Counted from the stretch's first letter, positions 23,839-35,331 are shown. The stretch: 64,000 nucleotides of DNA from Gautieria morchelliformis (GCA_015179125.1 WHVA01000427.1:1-64000), one strand, 5' to 3'. Made by a program: numbers and translations. The notes: a model not told the origin generated them from the letters alone.

Positions 23839-25212
23839 TTAACTCTGCGCCGCAAGTAGTCTGTACAGGTCCGCAACCAGGTACAGACTGCCAGCAAGGA
23901 CAATCTCTTCTCCACTGTGTAACCCATTGGCCCAAGCCAAGGCACGTTTCAACGGATTCAAGGCCGCCTCGTTCGGTTTGCGTTCAAAGGATTGTATTGA
24001 ACCATCCTTAACAAGACCTTGTGCTGCACGTTCAAGCTCATGCAATGGCACATTCTGCACCCAAGGCATGTCCTCCACGTCTGTGAAGGGCACAAACGCA
24101 ACAGAGTCATTGGGCTGCAGCAACGGGGTGAGTGTATCAGTGGGTGATTTTGGCGGAGAGTGTGATAAGCCAAGGATGAAAGTGCGGGAAGGGCGAGATA
24201 TAGAGATCTGGTCCCGCTCACCACGATATTCGGATAGAAGATATGCCTGCAGAGCCGTGGAAGAAGCAGCATTATGTGCTCCATCTGCGAGAAGAGTCAG
24301 CCGTGGATCAAGAAGTTGGATGCGTTCCAATCGCCCTGGCCACCTAGTGCTTGCCACACCAGTAAAGAGAGTGGAAGGTGAGATACGGTTGAGAGCTGCT
24401 TCGAGAGGGGCTCCGAAGCGCTCCCTGAGAATTACTGAAAGAATGGTCAAGGCGACGGCAAGATTTTGAAGTTGGTGAGCCCCGCGCAAAGGAAGCTCTA
24501 GTTCAAGTGTAGTGTCCCAAGCCGGGAATGGAGCAGTCACGAATTGACAACCTTTAGAGACATTGGGTGTAGCGCCTCGATGTCCAGGGACGACTTCAAA
24601 TGCTTTAAATAGGCGGCCTCCCACAGCATGCACAACCTCCTGTACAGCGTCCTGTGCTTCAGGATATCGCTGTGTACCAAGAATGCACGGCTTCGCCTTG
24701 CGCGCAATCCCCGCTTTTTCACACGCGATTGCGGCTGGAGTGTTTCCCAACAATTTCTGATGGTCCAGATCGATGCTTGTGATAGCTGACGCAAGAATGA
24801 CATCGTCAGGGAGAACGTTAGTCGCATCGAGTCGACCGCCGAGCCCAACCTCGAAGATAGCAATGTCTACTCCAGCTTGTTCGAATATTTGTGAGGCAGT
24901 GGCTGTCAGGATTTCGAAGGTACTGGCCCCTACTGACTCGGTTTTGTCAATGCTCTCCACGTTGGCCCTAGTTGAGTGATAGGTGTCCGAGGATACCGTG
25001 TGTCCATTTATTGATATAGAATCCCGTACGTGTACCAAATGGGGAGAGTTAAAGCGTCCGACAGATACATGGGATGAAGAGAAAATTGATGAAAGCAGAG
25101 CCGTGACACTCCCCTTGCCGTTAGTGCCTGCAACGTGAATTGTGGGTCTTCTGTAAGCGGGCAGTAACGAGAAAAGCCTTTTGATGCGGACCAGGGAGAG
25201 GTCTATAGACAT
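23839..25212 (-). CDS. FOL3: Dihydrofolate synthase / folylpolyglutamate synthase family
   Basis: Uninterrupted 457-codon frame, the Mur-ligase-type enzyme that joins glutamate to dihydropteroate in folate synthesis. The ATP loop HVAGTNGKGSVTALLSSIFS is near residue 30, followed by RFNSPHLVHVRDSI. The family motif IAIFEVGLGGRLDATNVL is near residue 115, with ITSIDLDHQKLLGNTPAAIA and EKAGIARKAKPCILG after it. The C-terminal Rossmann half has LLADGAHNAASSTALQAYLL and ends LYLVADLYRLLAAQS. The starting MSIDLSLVRIKRLFSLL places the family's substrate helix at the N-terminus, with no mitochondrial leader. Bacterial-type FolC and the fungal FPGS paralogue share these motifs; the short N-terminus favours FOL3. 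It is intronless, unlike its neighbours. Confidence 0.92.
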   Translation of the reverse strand: MSIDLSLVRIKRLFSLLPAYRRPTIHVAGTNGKGSVTALLSSIFSSSHVSVGRFNSPHLVHVRDSISINGHTVSSDTYHSTRANVESIDKTESVGASTFEILTATASQIFEQAGVDIAIFEVGLGGRLDATNVLPDDVILASAITSIDLDHQKLLGNTPAAIACEKAGIARKAKPCILGTQRYPEAQDAVQEVVHAVGGRLFKAFEVVPGHRGATPNVSKGCQFVTAPFPAWDTTLELELPLRGAHQLQNLAVALTILSVILRERFGAPLEAALNRISPSTLFTGVASTRWPGRLERIQLLDPRLTLLADGAHNAASSTALQAYLLSEYRGERDQISISRPSRTFILGLSHSPPKSPTDTLTPLLQPNDSVAFVPFTDVEDMPWVQNVPLHELERAAQGLVKDGSIQSFERKPNEAALNPLKRALAWANGLHSGEEIVLAGSLYLVADLYRLLAAQS

Positions 25213-26717
25213 CCTAGAGGCTGAGTGAGTGTCCGGGACACTTGGAATTTACAGCATACTTACTTAGATTGTAGCTCCGAGCCATCTGCATTTAGCGCTT
25301 GTGACCTGTGCTATCCACAGCAAAGGATTTTGGTCCAGGAAGACAAAGTCTACGAATTTATGCTGATAGGGCGTTTCTGATCGCTCTCATAATCGACATG
25401 GTTATCGTTTCCCTTTTCAGGTATGTAAATTTCCGCTTCTTTTTCCAACAAGATGTCATATATTCGTAGCAAATACTCTCTGCTCTTCGCGAAAGAGAGC
25501 TGACATCTGAGACACCTGCAGCATGCAACCCCAGTGTAGGCAATTGGTTACGTCGTGTTGTCATCGGGTTCCGGCCATCCAGCCATATTGGATCCAACTT
25601 TCTGTCGGGTGCATTTGGTGAACGGCAGGTATTTGGTAATCATTGTGATTACACGCTACATACACGCTACTTCCGAGGTAGCGTGTAATCACAATGGTTA
25701 ACAAATACCTGCAGCGCCGTTCACTATGCCGGAACACCGGTTGGCGCCTCTCCTCCTCGGTGCACTAACATGACCATGACACCTCTTCGGTGATTCTCAA
25801 TTTCCTGTCCGTTCTCAACTGTTCATTAATATGTAGTGTCACTTTAATGGATTCTCTTTCAGGAAGGTATTAAGTACCGTTCGTATTATGAGGTCGTCGA
25901 ATCTCTGATACTAGGTGAACACTGTCCAGCCGCAAACACCAGCGTAATTCACAGACGTCCCGCAGACAGGCACAGCTGTGTTTGATGCGCTGTCAGCCCT
26001 TTTCAGACAGACATGCCGTTGAGGCTGCGGTGGTGCACCATCCTGTTATTTTATCACGTCGTAGGTTACTTATCTGAATTCAGCGCCTCGTCCTCAGCGC
26101 CCGTTTACCGAAACCAACGATGGAGCTTCCTTCCGATCTCGGATATTCATGGCGTGTCCTTGCTTGTTGGCTCGACGGCAATCACAGACCTCTTAAGGTA
26201 TGTATGTGGCGATCCTTGTGTGGGGGCCGGTAACTTGACGAACAGACTCCTGCCTATGCTTAAACATGGTGAGTAACCGGGCATTAAGGTTATATGGGTC
26301 TTATTCGGAAGCGCAATGTTATCGGAAGCTCGTCCCTGCCGATGGCACAATAAGGTCGTTATTGTGACTTTTTGAGGTGAGGAGCGCACAGGGAAATACC
26401 TGGAGGTTGAAGAAGACAAAATCCCTATCAAGACGGATCGCCAGGAAGTCTGCTGTCCAAGGAACGCATGAACCAAAATGGATCTCGCACCGATGTGCGC
26501 CATGATTTGATGAACGATGGACGTATTGACTAATATTACTGCCTTGAGAAATCAACCAAGAGACTTAGTCAATGTCACCGTTGCTGTAGTGCTCGGCTCG
26601 TTGTCCATCATCTATATCGCGTAGGTATACTTATAGAACTGTCTGCATAGCATAGCCTTTTGAGAGCCAGACTGTCGGGCAGGTCGGCCTTGAATTTGCT
26701 CGCTGCTACCAACAACC
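25213..26717. other. Gene-poor stretch with hairpin, upstream of the Hsp70-like gene
   Basis: No conserved gene was recognised. Frames at 25358-25597 (minus), 26013-26276 (plus) and 26147-26503 (minus) lack motifs. The plus frame starts MPLRLRWCTILLFYHVV, which looks hydrophobic but leads nowhere. The stretch contains the hairpin described separately and must include the promoters of FOL3 and of the Hsp70-like gene. Confidence 0.5.
25618..25724. repeat. Long hairpin with about 42-47-bp arms
   Basis: Left arm 25618-25659 and right arm 25678-25724 are reverse complements except for a few substitutions and a 5-bp block (gctgc type) present only on the right. The arm reads from gtgaacggc at the outside to gattacacgctac at the inside. 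The 18-bp loop contains a further copy of acacgctac, so the inner part is also directly repeated. It looks like a foldback or MITE remnant; it has no coding capacity. Confidence 0.88.
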
Positions 26718-29700
26718 ATGGGCTGCTGTGGAGAAACTCGACAGCAAGGGGAGGAAATACAGGCTCAGCCTGAGCCCCCTATGCCGTTCTTGGTCAACCA
26801 GCAGCCAGCTGCTCATCCTGGTCTCCAGCAGTTTCACGAGAAGTCCTTCACCCCCCCGCACATCTCTAGCCCACCCTTAGCTCAGCACTTCAATGGCATG
26901 CAACAGTCGCAGCTTGCACAGCAGCAGTGGGCGGGCCATGACCCTCGACAGGCTATGGGCGGTCAGTTCGGTACTCCGTCAACCAACGTGCCAATGTCCC
27001 CTCCGGGGTCATATACCCCATTGTTGGACCCAAATGTAGTCAGACCCAGTCCAGTACATGCCGCCAGATCAGAGGTCATGTCATCTGCAATGAGTGTCAC
27101 ATCTCCAATGTCGAGATCGGTGACGTCGCAGCCATTCAACCCACCAGCTGACGAAGGTCGCATATCGGTCTCAATCGATTTTGGTGCGTCTCCCGTTTCG
27201 TTGCATTCAGGTCTTATTCATCAGAGCTTCAGGTACAACGTTCTCGGGTGTAGTGCGTATATTGCCACTAGTCAGTTTTATCTTGTGTTCACCGGCAGCT
27301 AGGCCTATGGATCATCTCGTATTGCCGCGGGAAAAGTGCAGCAGATTCTGCACTGGCCCGGGTCCTTTGAAACTTTCCGCAAAGTACCCACGTGCCTTTT
27401 GTATGACGACCATGGTCGGGTACTTGCCTGGGGTTTAGAAGCTAAAAATGCCAGCCCCGTGCCCGGTACATTACGATGTGAATGGTGAGCCTGAACAGAT
27501 CCGATGATGAGGAATGTGAAATGACATGCATCTTCAGGTTCAAACTTTTCTTGGAGCCTAAGGCGCTTCGTGACGAGTCAACTGTGGATCAGAGGCTGCC
27601 ACGTCTGCCTGTGAGCGCCGGCCTCATGTTCGTACGGGTAACCGTTTGACTGCTTTCTATGATTGCCCACAGCCCGGAAAACGTGCCGTGGACATGATTG
27701 TCGATTTTCTATCATGCCTTTGGGAGTATGCCAAGGAACAGATCACGCGCGAGATTGGTGTCGTTGCCGATTTAGGTTCGCTCAATCGATAGCAGCGGTC
27801 GTGCGCTGACGCTGCAGCTTCCTTTTACCCACACAGATGCAGCAGACGTATGGCTTACCGTCCCGGCTGCTTGGGATGCCAAAGGCTGTGACATCATGCG
27901 TGAGGCGGCTATCACAGCTGGCCTCGTGCAAGCATCGCGTGCAGGCGACCGAAATTGGAGAGACAGATTGAGGATTATAACGTCTGTGTTTGATAGCTCA
28001 TGCGGGCACACCCACACTCACGTGGTTTGCGTAACGCTAGGGAACCCGAAGCAGCCGCTGTTCATTGTGCCCATCTGACTAACCTCCATCACTTGAAACC
28101 TAGCCAGAATTTCATGATCTGCGATGCTGGAGGAGGTACAGTAGTACGTGTATTGTTTCTGTCTATTCAATATGATGTCGCTAATGATAGACATGTCTGC
28201 TTGATACCTAGGATCTGGCTGGGTACAAGGTTATTGGACTCCTTCAAAATCTTGAGATCGCGGAGATCGCGGCACGATCGGGAGCCAACTGCGGCTCACT
28301 GTTCTTGGACTTGCGGTTCCGAGAACTTGTTAGCACGCTCCTGGCTGACCATCCCTCACATCTCGACCAAGCCAGTTTAGCCTATTTTATGCATGCATTC
28401 TCTGAGACTGACAAGGTCCGCTATGCACGGAACACGTTCTGCTGATCTGCTGACATAGCCGTGAAATCAGCTCGCATACCAAGGGGAGAGTGATGACGGT
28501 ATGTGCGACATCCCACGCCTCACAATTTCGTAATTGTTTATCTCACATCTTATCAGATACCATTTTCCATTTCACCTGCTTCAATACAGATGGTGAGCGG
28601 GACTTGTATTTGAATGACATGTTCTCATGTCTCGCGTAGACACTGATGACCCAAGCGTTGGATTAATTAACGGCGAGCTCGCCATCCCGGGAAATCTTTT
28701 ACGTCGAGAGGTCTTCGACCCAGTTGTTAACCAGGTACGAAGCCAGTGTACCACGTGGTTTTCTCACGCTGACGACACATGCAGGTTTTGAACCTGATTG
28801 AAGTCCAACTGAAGCAAATAAGTCAACCCCTTGATGCGTTGCTGTTGGTCGGAGGTTTTGCTGGTTGTGAATACTTGTTCAAGCGAGTGGATGTGCGTAG
28901 CACGTGCTATGGATGACTTCGATACGGTCGTCGCTGACGCATTTGCAGGCTCAGTTTGGACAACGTATCAAAGTGATTGCCCGACCTTCCGATGCCGACA
29001 CAGCTACAGCACGTGGTGCGGCTCAGTATGGCCTCGCCCGTAGACCCCTGGTGTCAAGCGTCATAGCACCGCGGGCGTATATTATGAAGGTGAATTGGAA
29101 TCTTTCCGCTCGTGCCAATTCTGACATTATTTGATATAGGTAAAATTGCCTGCCGAGACGGAGGACTGGCACAAGCGACCGGCATACATTAGAGAGAACA
29201 ATGCCGGGGTGCCGATTTGCGAAAACCGGTATGGCGCAATAAGTTTAAGGCAAGTCGTTTGCCTGTTCTGACTGCTCCCAGGCTGCAGTATCTGGTTGCC
29301 AAGGGCGCTATCCTCCGGAAGGGTCAACGCATCAAGACCAAGGTCGGTCCGCATGATTCCGAGAGTAATTCCTCACCCATCTCGGTTGCAGTTTTGTAAG
29401 TTTTCCGCGACGCCACAAGGTCAGTTTATCCCGGTTGATGTGTCCTTGCCTGATTGATATCGGGAACCCAGATCGGACATTTGAGGCCGTTCTGTACACG
29501 TCCGACAGCGAGCAAATCATGAGGTACACTGATGAGGTCCGTCCCTTATTGTTTGTCGGAGTTGCAAGCTGATTACCGCTCAACACAGGGCGCTTGCACT
29601 GAGTTATGCAAAGTAGGTGGATTTGACATGTCTTTACTTGGGAGACCCTGACGTAGTGCAACAGTGGACAGTAGACCTGGGATCGTTGCCTTCGTTCCAA

Positions 29701-29893
29701 CAACAGGCGAGTATTCCGCAGCCAAATGGGTTCTATACGAGTAAGGGCGATCCTGGTACCCGGATTATTCGTCGCTGATGTGCGTTGTACAGACTTTGAG
29801 CTAGGGCTGTCCGTTGACAGCGCGGAAGTGCGCGGGGTGTTAATTTATGACGACCAGGAGGTGGGAGACATTGTTTTCGATTTTTTGGCTTAG
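26718..29893 (+). CDS. HSPA12-like Hsp70-family ATPase with MGCC N-terminus
   Basis: An actin-fold ATPase related to Hsp70 but of the divergent HSPA12 type common in fungi. It begins MGCCGETRQQGEE, where Gly2 and Cys3/Cys4 could be myristoylated and palmitoylated (inference). About 150 residues rich in Gln, Pro and Ser follow, then the ATPase domain: SIDFGTTFSGV (phosphate 1, split by an intron after the Gly codon's first base), FMICDAGGGTV (phosphate 2) and LLLVGGFAGCEYLFKRV (adenosine motif). Later exons read QFGQRIKVIARPSDADTATA and RGAAQYGLARRP, and the last is DFELGLSVDSAEVRGVLIYD, stopping at 29893. More than ten short introns interrupt it. No canonical Hsp70 peptide-binding domain or EEVD tail is visible. 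Its client and process are unknown. Confidence 0.88.
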
Positions 29894-30420
29894 GAGGACG
29901 GGTTCTTGGACATAATGGAACAATAATATGCTTTTCAGTCACACGGGAGCTCGCGTAGATCGCGGGGTTGGATAGAAGCAGCGCACGTTCATTTACCGGT
30001 GGCGTCTTGCATGAGTGACGCACCACTGTTGATAAGACGAGGTACAGTCCCCGGGCCGTGTTCCCACTCCGGTATGCCTGTTGCTGGTCCTTGTTCCCAT
30101 ACCCTGCCTCGTCTGCTTCCAACTGCTCACAATGCACCGGATCGTGATCCACCAATAGCGAGGCCCGGGCGCGCTTTGTGCTGAATGCAATGGAAAGATA
30201 ATTCCAAAATTTCCTTGAAAAGGAATTTTTGGAATTCTCTTGCCATGGTCTCGGACCAAACCGAGTCAGGCAAAATCCCTGAGGCCGATCGAGTCAGAGT
30301 AAGCAGCTATAAACTGACACACACGCTACCGCAATACCCGGCTTTCTATAAAAACGCTTTGTGCGATGCTACGCGTCTCTTTTCCTTGCTGCTCTTTCTC
30401 CTGTTCTCGCTTTCGTTCTA
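29894..30420. promoter_or_regulatory. Intergenic / promoter of ALO1
   Basis: The interval between the stop of the Hsp70-like gene and the ATG of ALO1 carries no supported gene; minus frames at 29733-30259 overlap the end of the Hsp70-like gene. A hairpin lies at 30200-30236. The last 60 bp before the ATG form a pyrimidine-rich run (tctcttttccttgctgct), a common fungal promoter feature. Confidence 0.5.
30200..30236. repeat. Short near-perfect hairpin
   Basis: aattccaaaatttcctt at 30200-30216 and its reverse complement at 30220-30236 differ at one position and are separated by 3 bp. The hairpin is AT-rich and lies 185 bp upstream of the ALO1 start codon, in the intergenic stretch after the Hsp70-like gene. 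It may be a promoter element, a 3'-end structure or chance. Confidence 0.75.
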
Positions 30421-32191
30421 ATGCAGGTCGTCGACGGCGATGCGCCCCCAGAGGATTACACGTCCCTGTCCACCGACGACATCCGCGTCGCGCTCCAACC
30501 CGTCACCGTTACTCCCGATAGTAATAATGCCGCCTTTATCAACTGGGGAAAGACGTACAGGTGCTTTCCTCGTGCCACATTCCAGCCCGAAGACGAGTCT
30601 CATTGTCGTCTGATAATTGAGCTCGCCCGGAGAGAGGGCGCTACCGTACGTGCATGCGGCGCTGGTCACTCTCCTTCGGACCTCACTTGCACCACCGGTT
30701 ACTTACTGCGTACGGACAAACTTCAGCGAGTCCTCCAGGTAAGTTTTGGCGTCCCTCCCACGTGACCTGAGACATCGTCGTTGGCGCTCGAGTCCCCGTA
30801 CCGGCTTGATCCTCGCCGCCAGTCACCGCATGCTATAATCTTGCTGACTATCTGTTCAGATCAATGTCCACGAAAAATATGTTGTGGTGCAGGCCGGTAT
30901 CTCCTTGCACGTGTTGCATCAGCGTCTCGCTCAATATGGTCTTGCCATGTCCAACGTGGGTTCCATCTCGGACCAGTCTCTCGGTGGTGTTGTGACAACG
31001 GCGACTCATGGCTCAGGAATCGGCTATGCCGTTATCCCCACCCATGTTTTATCTCTCACTCTCTTGGTCGCCGATGGATCTCGTGTCCGTTGTTCTAGAT
31101 ATGAACGTCCAGATTTATTCTTGGCAACTCTCTCCGGTTTGGGTACCACGGGCTTTGTCTTGACTGTCCAGCTTTCCGTTGAGCCAGCCTTCAAGCTGCG
31201 AGAAGTCCGCCAGATGGTCACCGTTGACACCGGTCTCGATTGCATCAAGACCCTCGCAGAATCTGCGGAGCATGTCCGCATTTGGTGGTATCCTCAACAA
31301 CGTGTATGGCGCGTGATGGCGTCAGACAGAACTAACGAAGTCAGTAACATCCCCCCTCCTTGAGTTAAAAGATGTTATTCTTAGCTGTTTTTGACAGGCA
31401 CCCAACACCTCACCCTCCTGGTTTTGGGACAAGTTTATCGGTTTTTATATACTCCAATTCCTCCTATTCGCGGGGCGATTTTGTTCGTACCTGACCACGC
31501 TGGGGTCTTCTTTAGCGTGCTGGCTCGCGTCTAGCACTAGCGTGGCTATTGACGTGAGCTACAAGATTTTCAATTTGGACTGCAGGGTAAGTGTGCTGAT
31601 CTCCATGGCACCACCTCTGATGCCAACATTTCTTACTTTATTGTTATCGTCTTCTAGTTCCCACAGTACACGATCGAGTGGGCAATACCTTATGAAGAGA
31701 CAGAGAGTTGCTTGCGCGCCCTGGTGAAATGGCTAGATAAGGAGCTCGCTGACTCCCGGGGTGTCCGGCCTCATTTTCCTATCGAAATCCGTTTTACGAA
31801 AGATGATGACATCTGGCTAAGCCCAAGTCACGGTCAAAAAACCACTTGGATCGGCCTAGTTCAGTACAAGTATGTTTTCACACTTCCAAATGCTGGCTGA
31901 CGCTAACAAAAAGCAACTTTCAATCTATTAAGGCCTTATAATTTTCCTGTACCTTACCGCCGCTACTTCCAAGGTTTTACAGATATCGTTGCACAGCACA
32001 AAGGCCGCCCACATTGGGCCAAAGAACACACATTTCGTTCGGAAGGACTCCGTCGACTGTATCCTCGGTTCGATGACTTTCTCCAGCTGATCCGCGAGGT
32101 GGATCCGCATGGTATCTTCAGGAATGAGTATGTGCGCCGTCATTTCTTTGACGAGGAAGTCAGCGCCAGAATATTTAAGGAAAGGCCATGA
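30421..32191 (+). CDS. ALO1: D-arabinono-1,4-lactone oxidase
   Basis: FAD enzyme making erythroascorbate (the fungal ascorbate analogue), normally in the mitochondrial outer membrane. The FAD domain has NWGKTYRCFPRATFQPED and ATVRACGAGHSPSDLTCT, with the His of GAGHS at the usual flavinylation site. LRTDKLQRVLQ, INVHEKYVVVQAGISLHVLH and LGGVVTTATHGSGIGYAVI follow. The ALO domain includes VRIWWYPQQRVWRVMASDRT, a hydrophobic stretch (FIGFYILQFLLFAGRFCSYL) and the C-terminal HWAK motif (AQHKGRPHWAKEHTF). It ends SARIFKERP. Four short introns are placed, near 30738, 31338, 31586 and 31869. The frame is open upstream to 30361 but has no ATG there, so 30421 is the start. The length is near the usual 520-540 residues. 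Confidence 0.96.
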
Positions 32192-32468
32192 CCCTTTCCC
32201 CATGATCCCATCTGCAATCTATACATATGTTGCATTCTATACTTATTGGGAACGGTTCGATATATGATCATGTTGTGCTGTCATCTGCGATCTTGTTTTG
32301 TAAAATTTAAATCACCAGTTGTCTACGTACCGGTGTCATCGGCAGCCTTTCAATTGACAGAAGGAGAAAATAATAAAAACACGCCGGTAAACGGAACGGG
32401 ACCGCAGTCACCAGGACAGGAACCGAATAGGACAAAGCAGTCTTGCCCGAGAAAGGAAGGCTTGGCTT
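32192..32468. other. Convergent intergenic, ALO1 / UBC7
   Basis: This is 277 bp between the convergent stops of ALO1 and the E2 gene, so it holds two 3' ends only. A gaaaataataaaaac run near 32365 could serve as a poly(A) signal. No gene is supported. Confidence 0.4.
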
Positions 32469-33335
32469 CTACAGGCCAAGCTGCTCGCGGATAGAAGCTT
32501 TAACTATGCGGACATACTCCTACCGTGGGAGCGTGACGTTTAAGATAAACGCTGCAAGCGAGGCACTGACGTACGTCTTTGTTCTCTCTATACAGCTTGC
32601 AGCAGTCGATATTGGCACCACTCTCTAGATTGGGTTCTGCCTGCACGTGGCGTAGGGAGGGGTGAGATTAGCATGCATCGTTCAAGCACGCAGACGGGGA
32701 AACGTGCCAGCATAGATACGACGCTAAGGATGACTTTCTCGACACTTTGAACAGGCGACCAACGCTCCGACGCCTGTTCATACATCGTTGGATCGTCACC
32801 GGGCGTGTGTAATATGGAGATGCAAACGTTCCCGTCAGGATAAACTGTTGTGATATCGACGGCTGTGAAAAACTTCAAGATAAAAATGGGCGGTACGAAC
32901 TATTTGGGTGAAAGAGAGGGGGATCAAACTTCATTTTGAATGGCGATAGAGGATAGTCTGAGGGCTTCAGGGAAGTGTCGTGGTCAAGATTTCCCACATA
33001 GGGGTCAGTAGCATACTCACGAATGTCAACTTCGCTACGAACACTCCCCCTTCCTTCCTGTTATTCAGCGAAAGAACGTATCACCGACTGGAAGAATACC
33101 TCCTACTCACAAAGGGGTATCCTTGGGACCACATATCAGCGCCTCCCATGTAAAAAAATCGGACTCGGAAATGGGACCCGCGGTGAACATGCCATCAGGG
33201 GAACCTGCTCACGCTAATGTTTCTCGGCTCACTTCGGGCAAGACTCATTCGAAAGGGCGCACCATTAGCGGTGAGCTGCTTATACTCCGTCATAAGTCGC
33301 CTGAGCGCAGTCGCATTAGAATTTCGGTTGTGCAT
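32469..33335 (-). CDS. UBC7: Ubiquitin-conjugating enzyme E2, UBC7 / UBE2G2 type
   Basis: ER-associated degradation E2. Exons from ATG 33335 give [86 protein letters not shown] and [20 protein letters not shown]. The last contains the active-site Cys and the start of the UBC7 acidic loop (..[20 protein letters not shown]). SVVSMLA, then [19 protein letters not shown] and [16 protein letters not shown] complete about 165 residues. YPDG and SGANID separate it from the UBE2G1-type paralogue at 22456. The intron after SML can be read either as a GC-AG intron giving AEPN or as GT-AG giving AQPN. In yeast, Ubc7 acts with Cue1 and with the E3s Hrd1 and Doa10; the same role is inferred here. Confidence 0.94.
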
Positions 33336-33591
33336 GGTTGTAGGGTGGCACGATAGTAACTCAGCAGACACCGTCGGAAGCAAGCGCTAACCCACGTTTC
33401 GCACGCGCCATTGATCATTCAGTATTCGATACCATCTTCCGCGAACCGCAAATTCACGCTCGCTTTCAAGCACAGGAGCTTCGGATAATGGTTATTCAGT
33501 TTGTCTAAGGGTGTCTAAATTTGCCTTGAATCTACATATTTACAATCATTCCTGTGGCCCAAGATATCACTCGGCGAGTTGTCAATCCAGA

Positions 33592-35331
33592 TTAAATATA
33601 GGGAGGTCCTAAAGCTGGGCATAGAGATGATTATATGTTAGTCGCCTGAACCCAGGCGCGACGAGGGGACTCCCACCTTTTCGGAAGACGTCAAGTGTGA
33701 ATTCTACCACAAGAAGTAACACGCCACCTCCGGGTGCGAGCCGAAGGACCTTGGGCACGAATCCCTTGTATAGGGCTGCAGGCCCCTCTTCACGCAAGAT
33801 GGTTCCAAGCCTACAGGGTGAAAGTTTCTTCCGTGATCAGCGGCGTCAGAGCGAAGAGGAATGGCTCACGCCGGATAGGTCCAATTGTACTTCGGCAACG
33901 TCCCAGGGAGTGGCTTCCCGGCACCTTGAATGCGAGACTTGACGACCTATTCCAGAGGTGAGGTACGATCTCACCTACAAACCCGGAGTACGCACGTCGA
34001 ATCTGGTGCGCAGGTGAGAAGTCGAAGGCGGGGTTATCTAGAAGGAGATCTTACGGTGTGTTTAGGACAGTCCCAACGAATCCGCCAACTCCGCCAGCTA
34101 TGAAATTATTGAACAATTCAGAACCACGCGTCTGTGCCTCGGATATTGATCCTTCATCACGCCACGGGGTGAGTATCAGAACATACCTGAGCCTTGGGAA
34201 GCAGTGCGCGAATCTGAAAGATGGAGCTAGTAACAATGAAATGGTCAATATGAAATTGCGCAATCTTCCATTTAATCCATGTGCTCACCCAAAATATCCG
34301 CCGTTCCACCAAAGATGCCTGACATGGTCACGATATATTCAATCAGAGCTAGGTGATTGGAGATTTGAACTATTACCTCCAAAACGTTGCTTCCATTCCC
34401 GCGTACATACCCAGTAAACCATCGTTTTTGATGATGCTTTTGACAACATCGATCGGCCCTGCGTATGTGCTTGATTTATCTTGTAGCCTGGCTTATGTTA
34501 ACAAGATAAAAATTATATACTGCAAGGGAATTCACTACCTTATTTTGACAAGTTCGAATGGTACCACCTGACAGCCACCCGAAACTTAATGAAATTTTGG
34601 TTGTACATATCTTGACGTACAACGAAACTCTCAGTGGCCCCCGCCGCGCAGCCAGTCGCAATTGACAGTGACTGGGTCATCGTTGCCGCTCCTGTCGCCG
34701 ACAGAAAGGTCTTTCCCCAAAAGTCATTGGCTGCGCTGAAATGACACATTGGCATGCATAAGTAATGCTGTACAATTGCACGCACAATTTCACAGCCCTT
34801 TTGGGAGCTTCTAGTAATAAGGGTGGTGCAAGTCCTGTACAAGTGGACACGCTGATTGAAAGATCCGGCCATCCGGACAACACTTCCCAGCGCACCTCGA
34901 TATAATCTCCCGACCCTGCAGTTTTTTGACGTGTGACCCTATTGCTCGCTTGACTGTGAGAATACGACATACCCTTCCTGGGCCACGATTGATCGAAGAC
35001 TTCCCACAAGTCCGAGGGAAGACTTTCCAGTCTCAAGTTGCATTCGTGTTTTCACAACATCTGCCATTACAGATCAATAATGCCATGCCGTCCATTGGCT
35101 GCTTGCTCACCAAGAGGATAGAAAGTTAAAATCTCGCTGAAAGGAGCACAAATTGTTCAACAGTCGATGAAAAAAGGCCTGAGCACGGACTGTACTTACC
35201 TGACACCAGCAATCGCTCCAGCAGCAAAGTTGGCAGCGAAAGGCAGTGCTGGAACAAATGATGGGCGCACGAAATTTCCCTGATCAGTGAATCAGAAACA
35301 TACGTTTTCTCTGGGCTGAGGGGGAAGACAT
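33592..35331 (-). CDS. ODC1: Mitochondrial 2-oxodicarboxylate carrier
   Basis: Inner-membrane carrier exchanging 2-oxoadipate and 2-oxoglutarate, used in lysine metabolism. It starts MSSPSAQRK at ATG 35331; a 60-nt intron precedes LPFAANFAAGAIAGV. The three carrier repeats are visible: EILTFYPL with DVVKTRMQLETGKSSLGLVG; GCAAGATESFVV with VPFELVKIR; and NNFIAGGVGGFVGTVLNTP with FDV/VVKSRIQGAG. Other parts are APPLLLEAPKRAVK, NDFWGKTFLSATGAATMTQS and ALYKGFVPKVLRLAPGGGVL. The last exon reads ALGPPYI after a 49-nt intron. Many short introns break the gene. The LEAPKRAVK and RLAPGGGVLL motifs are typical of the ODC subfamily rather than citrate carriers. Its start lies 130 bp from the divergent SRP9 gene. 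Confidence 0.93.
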
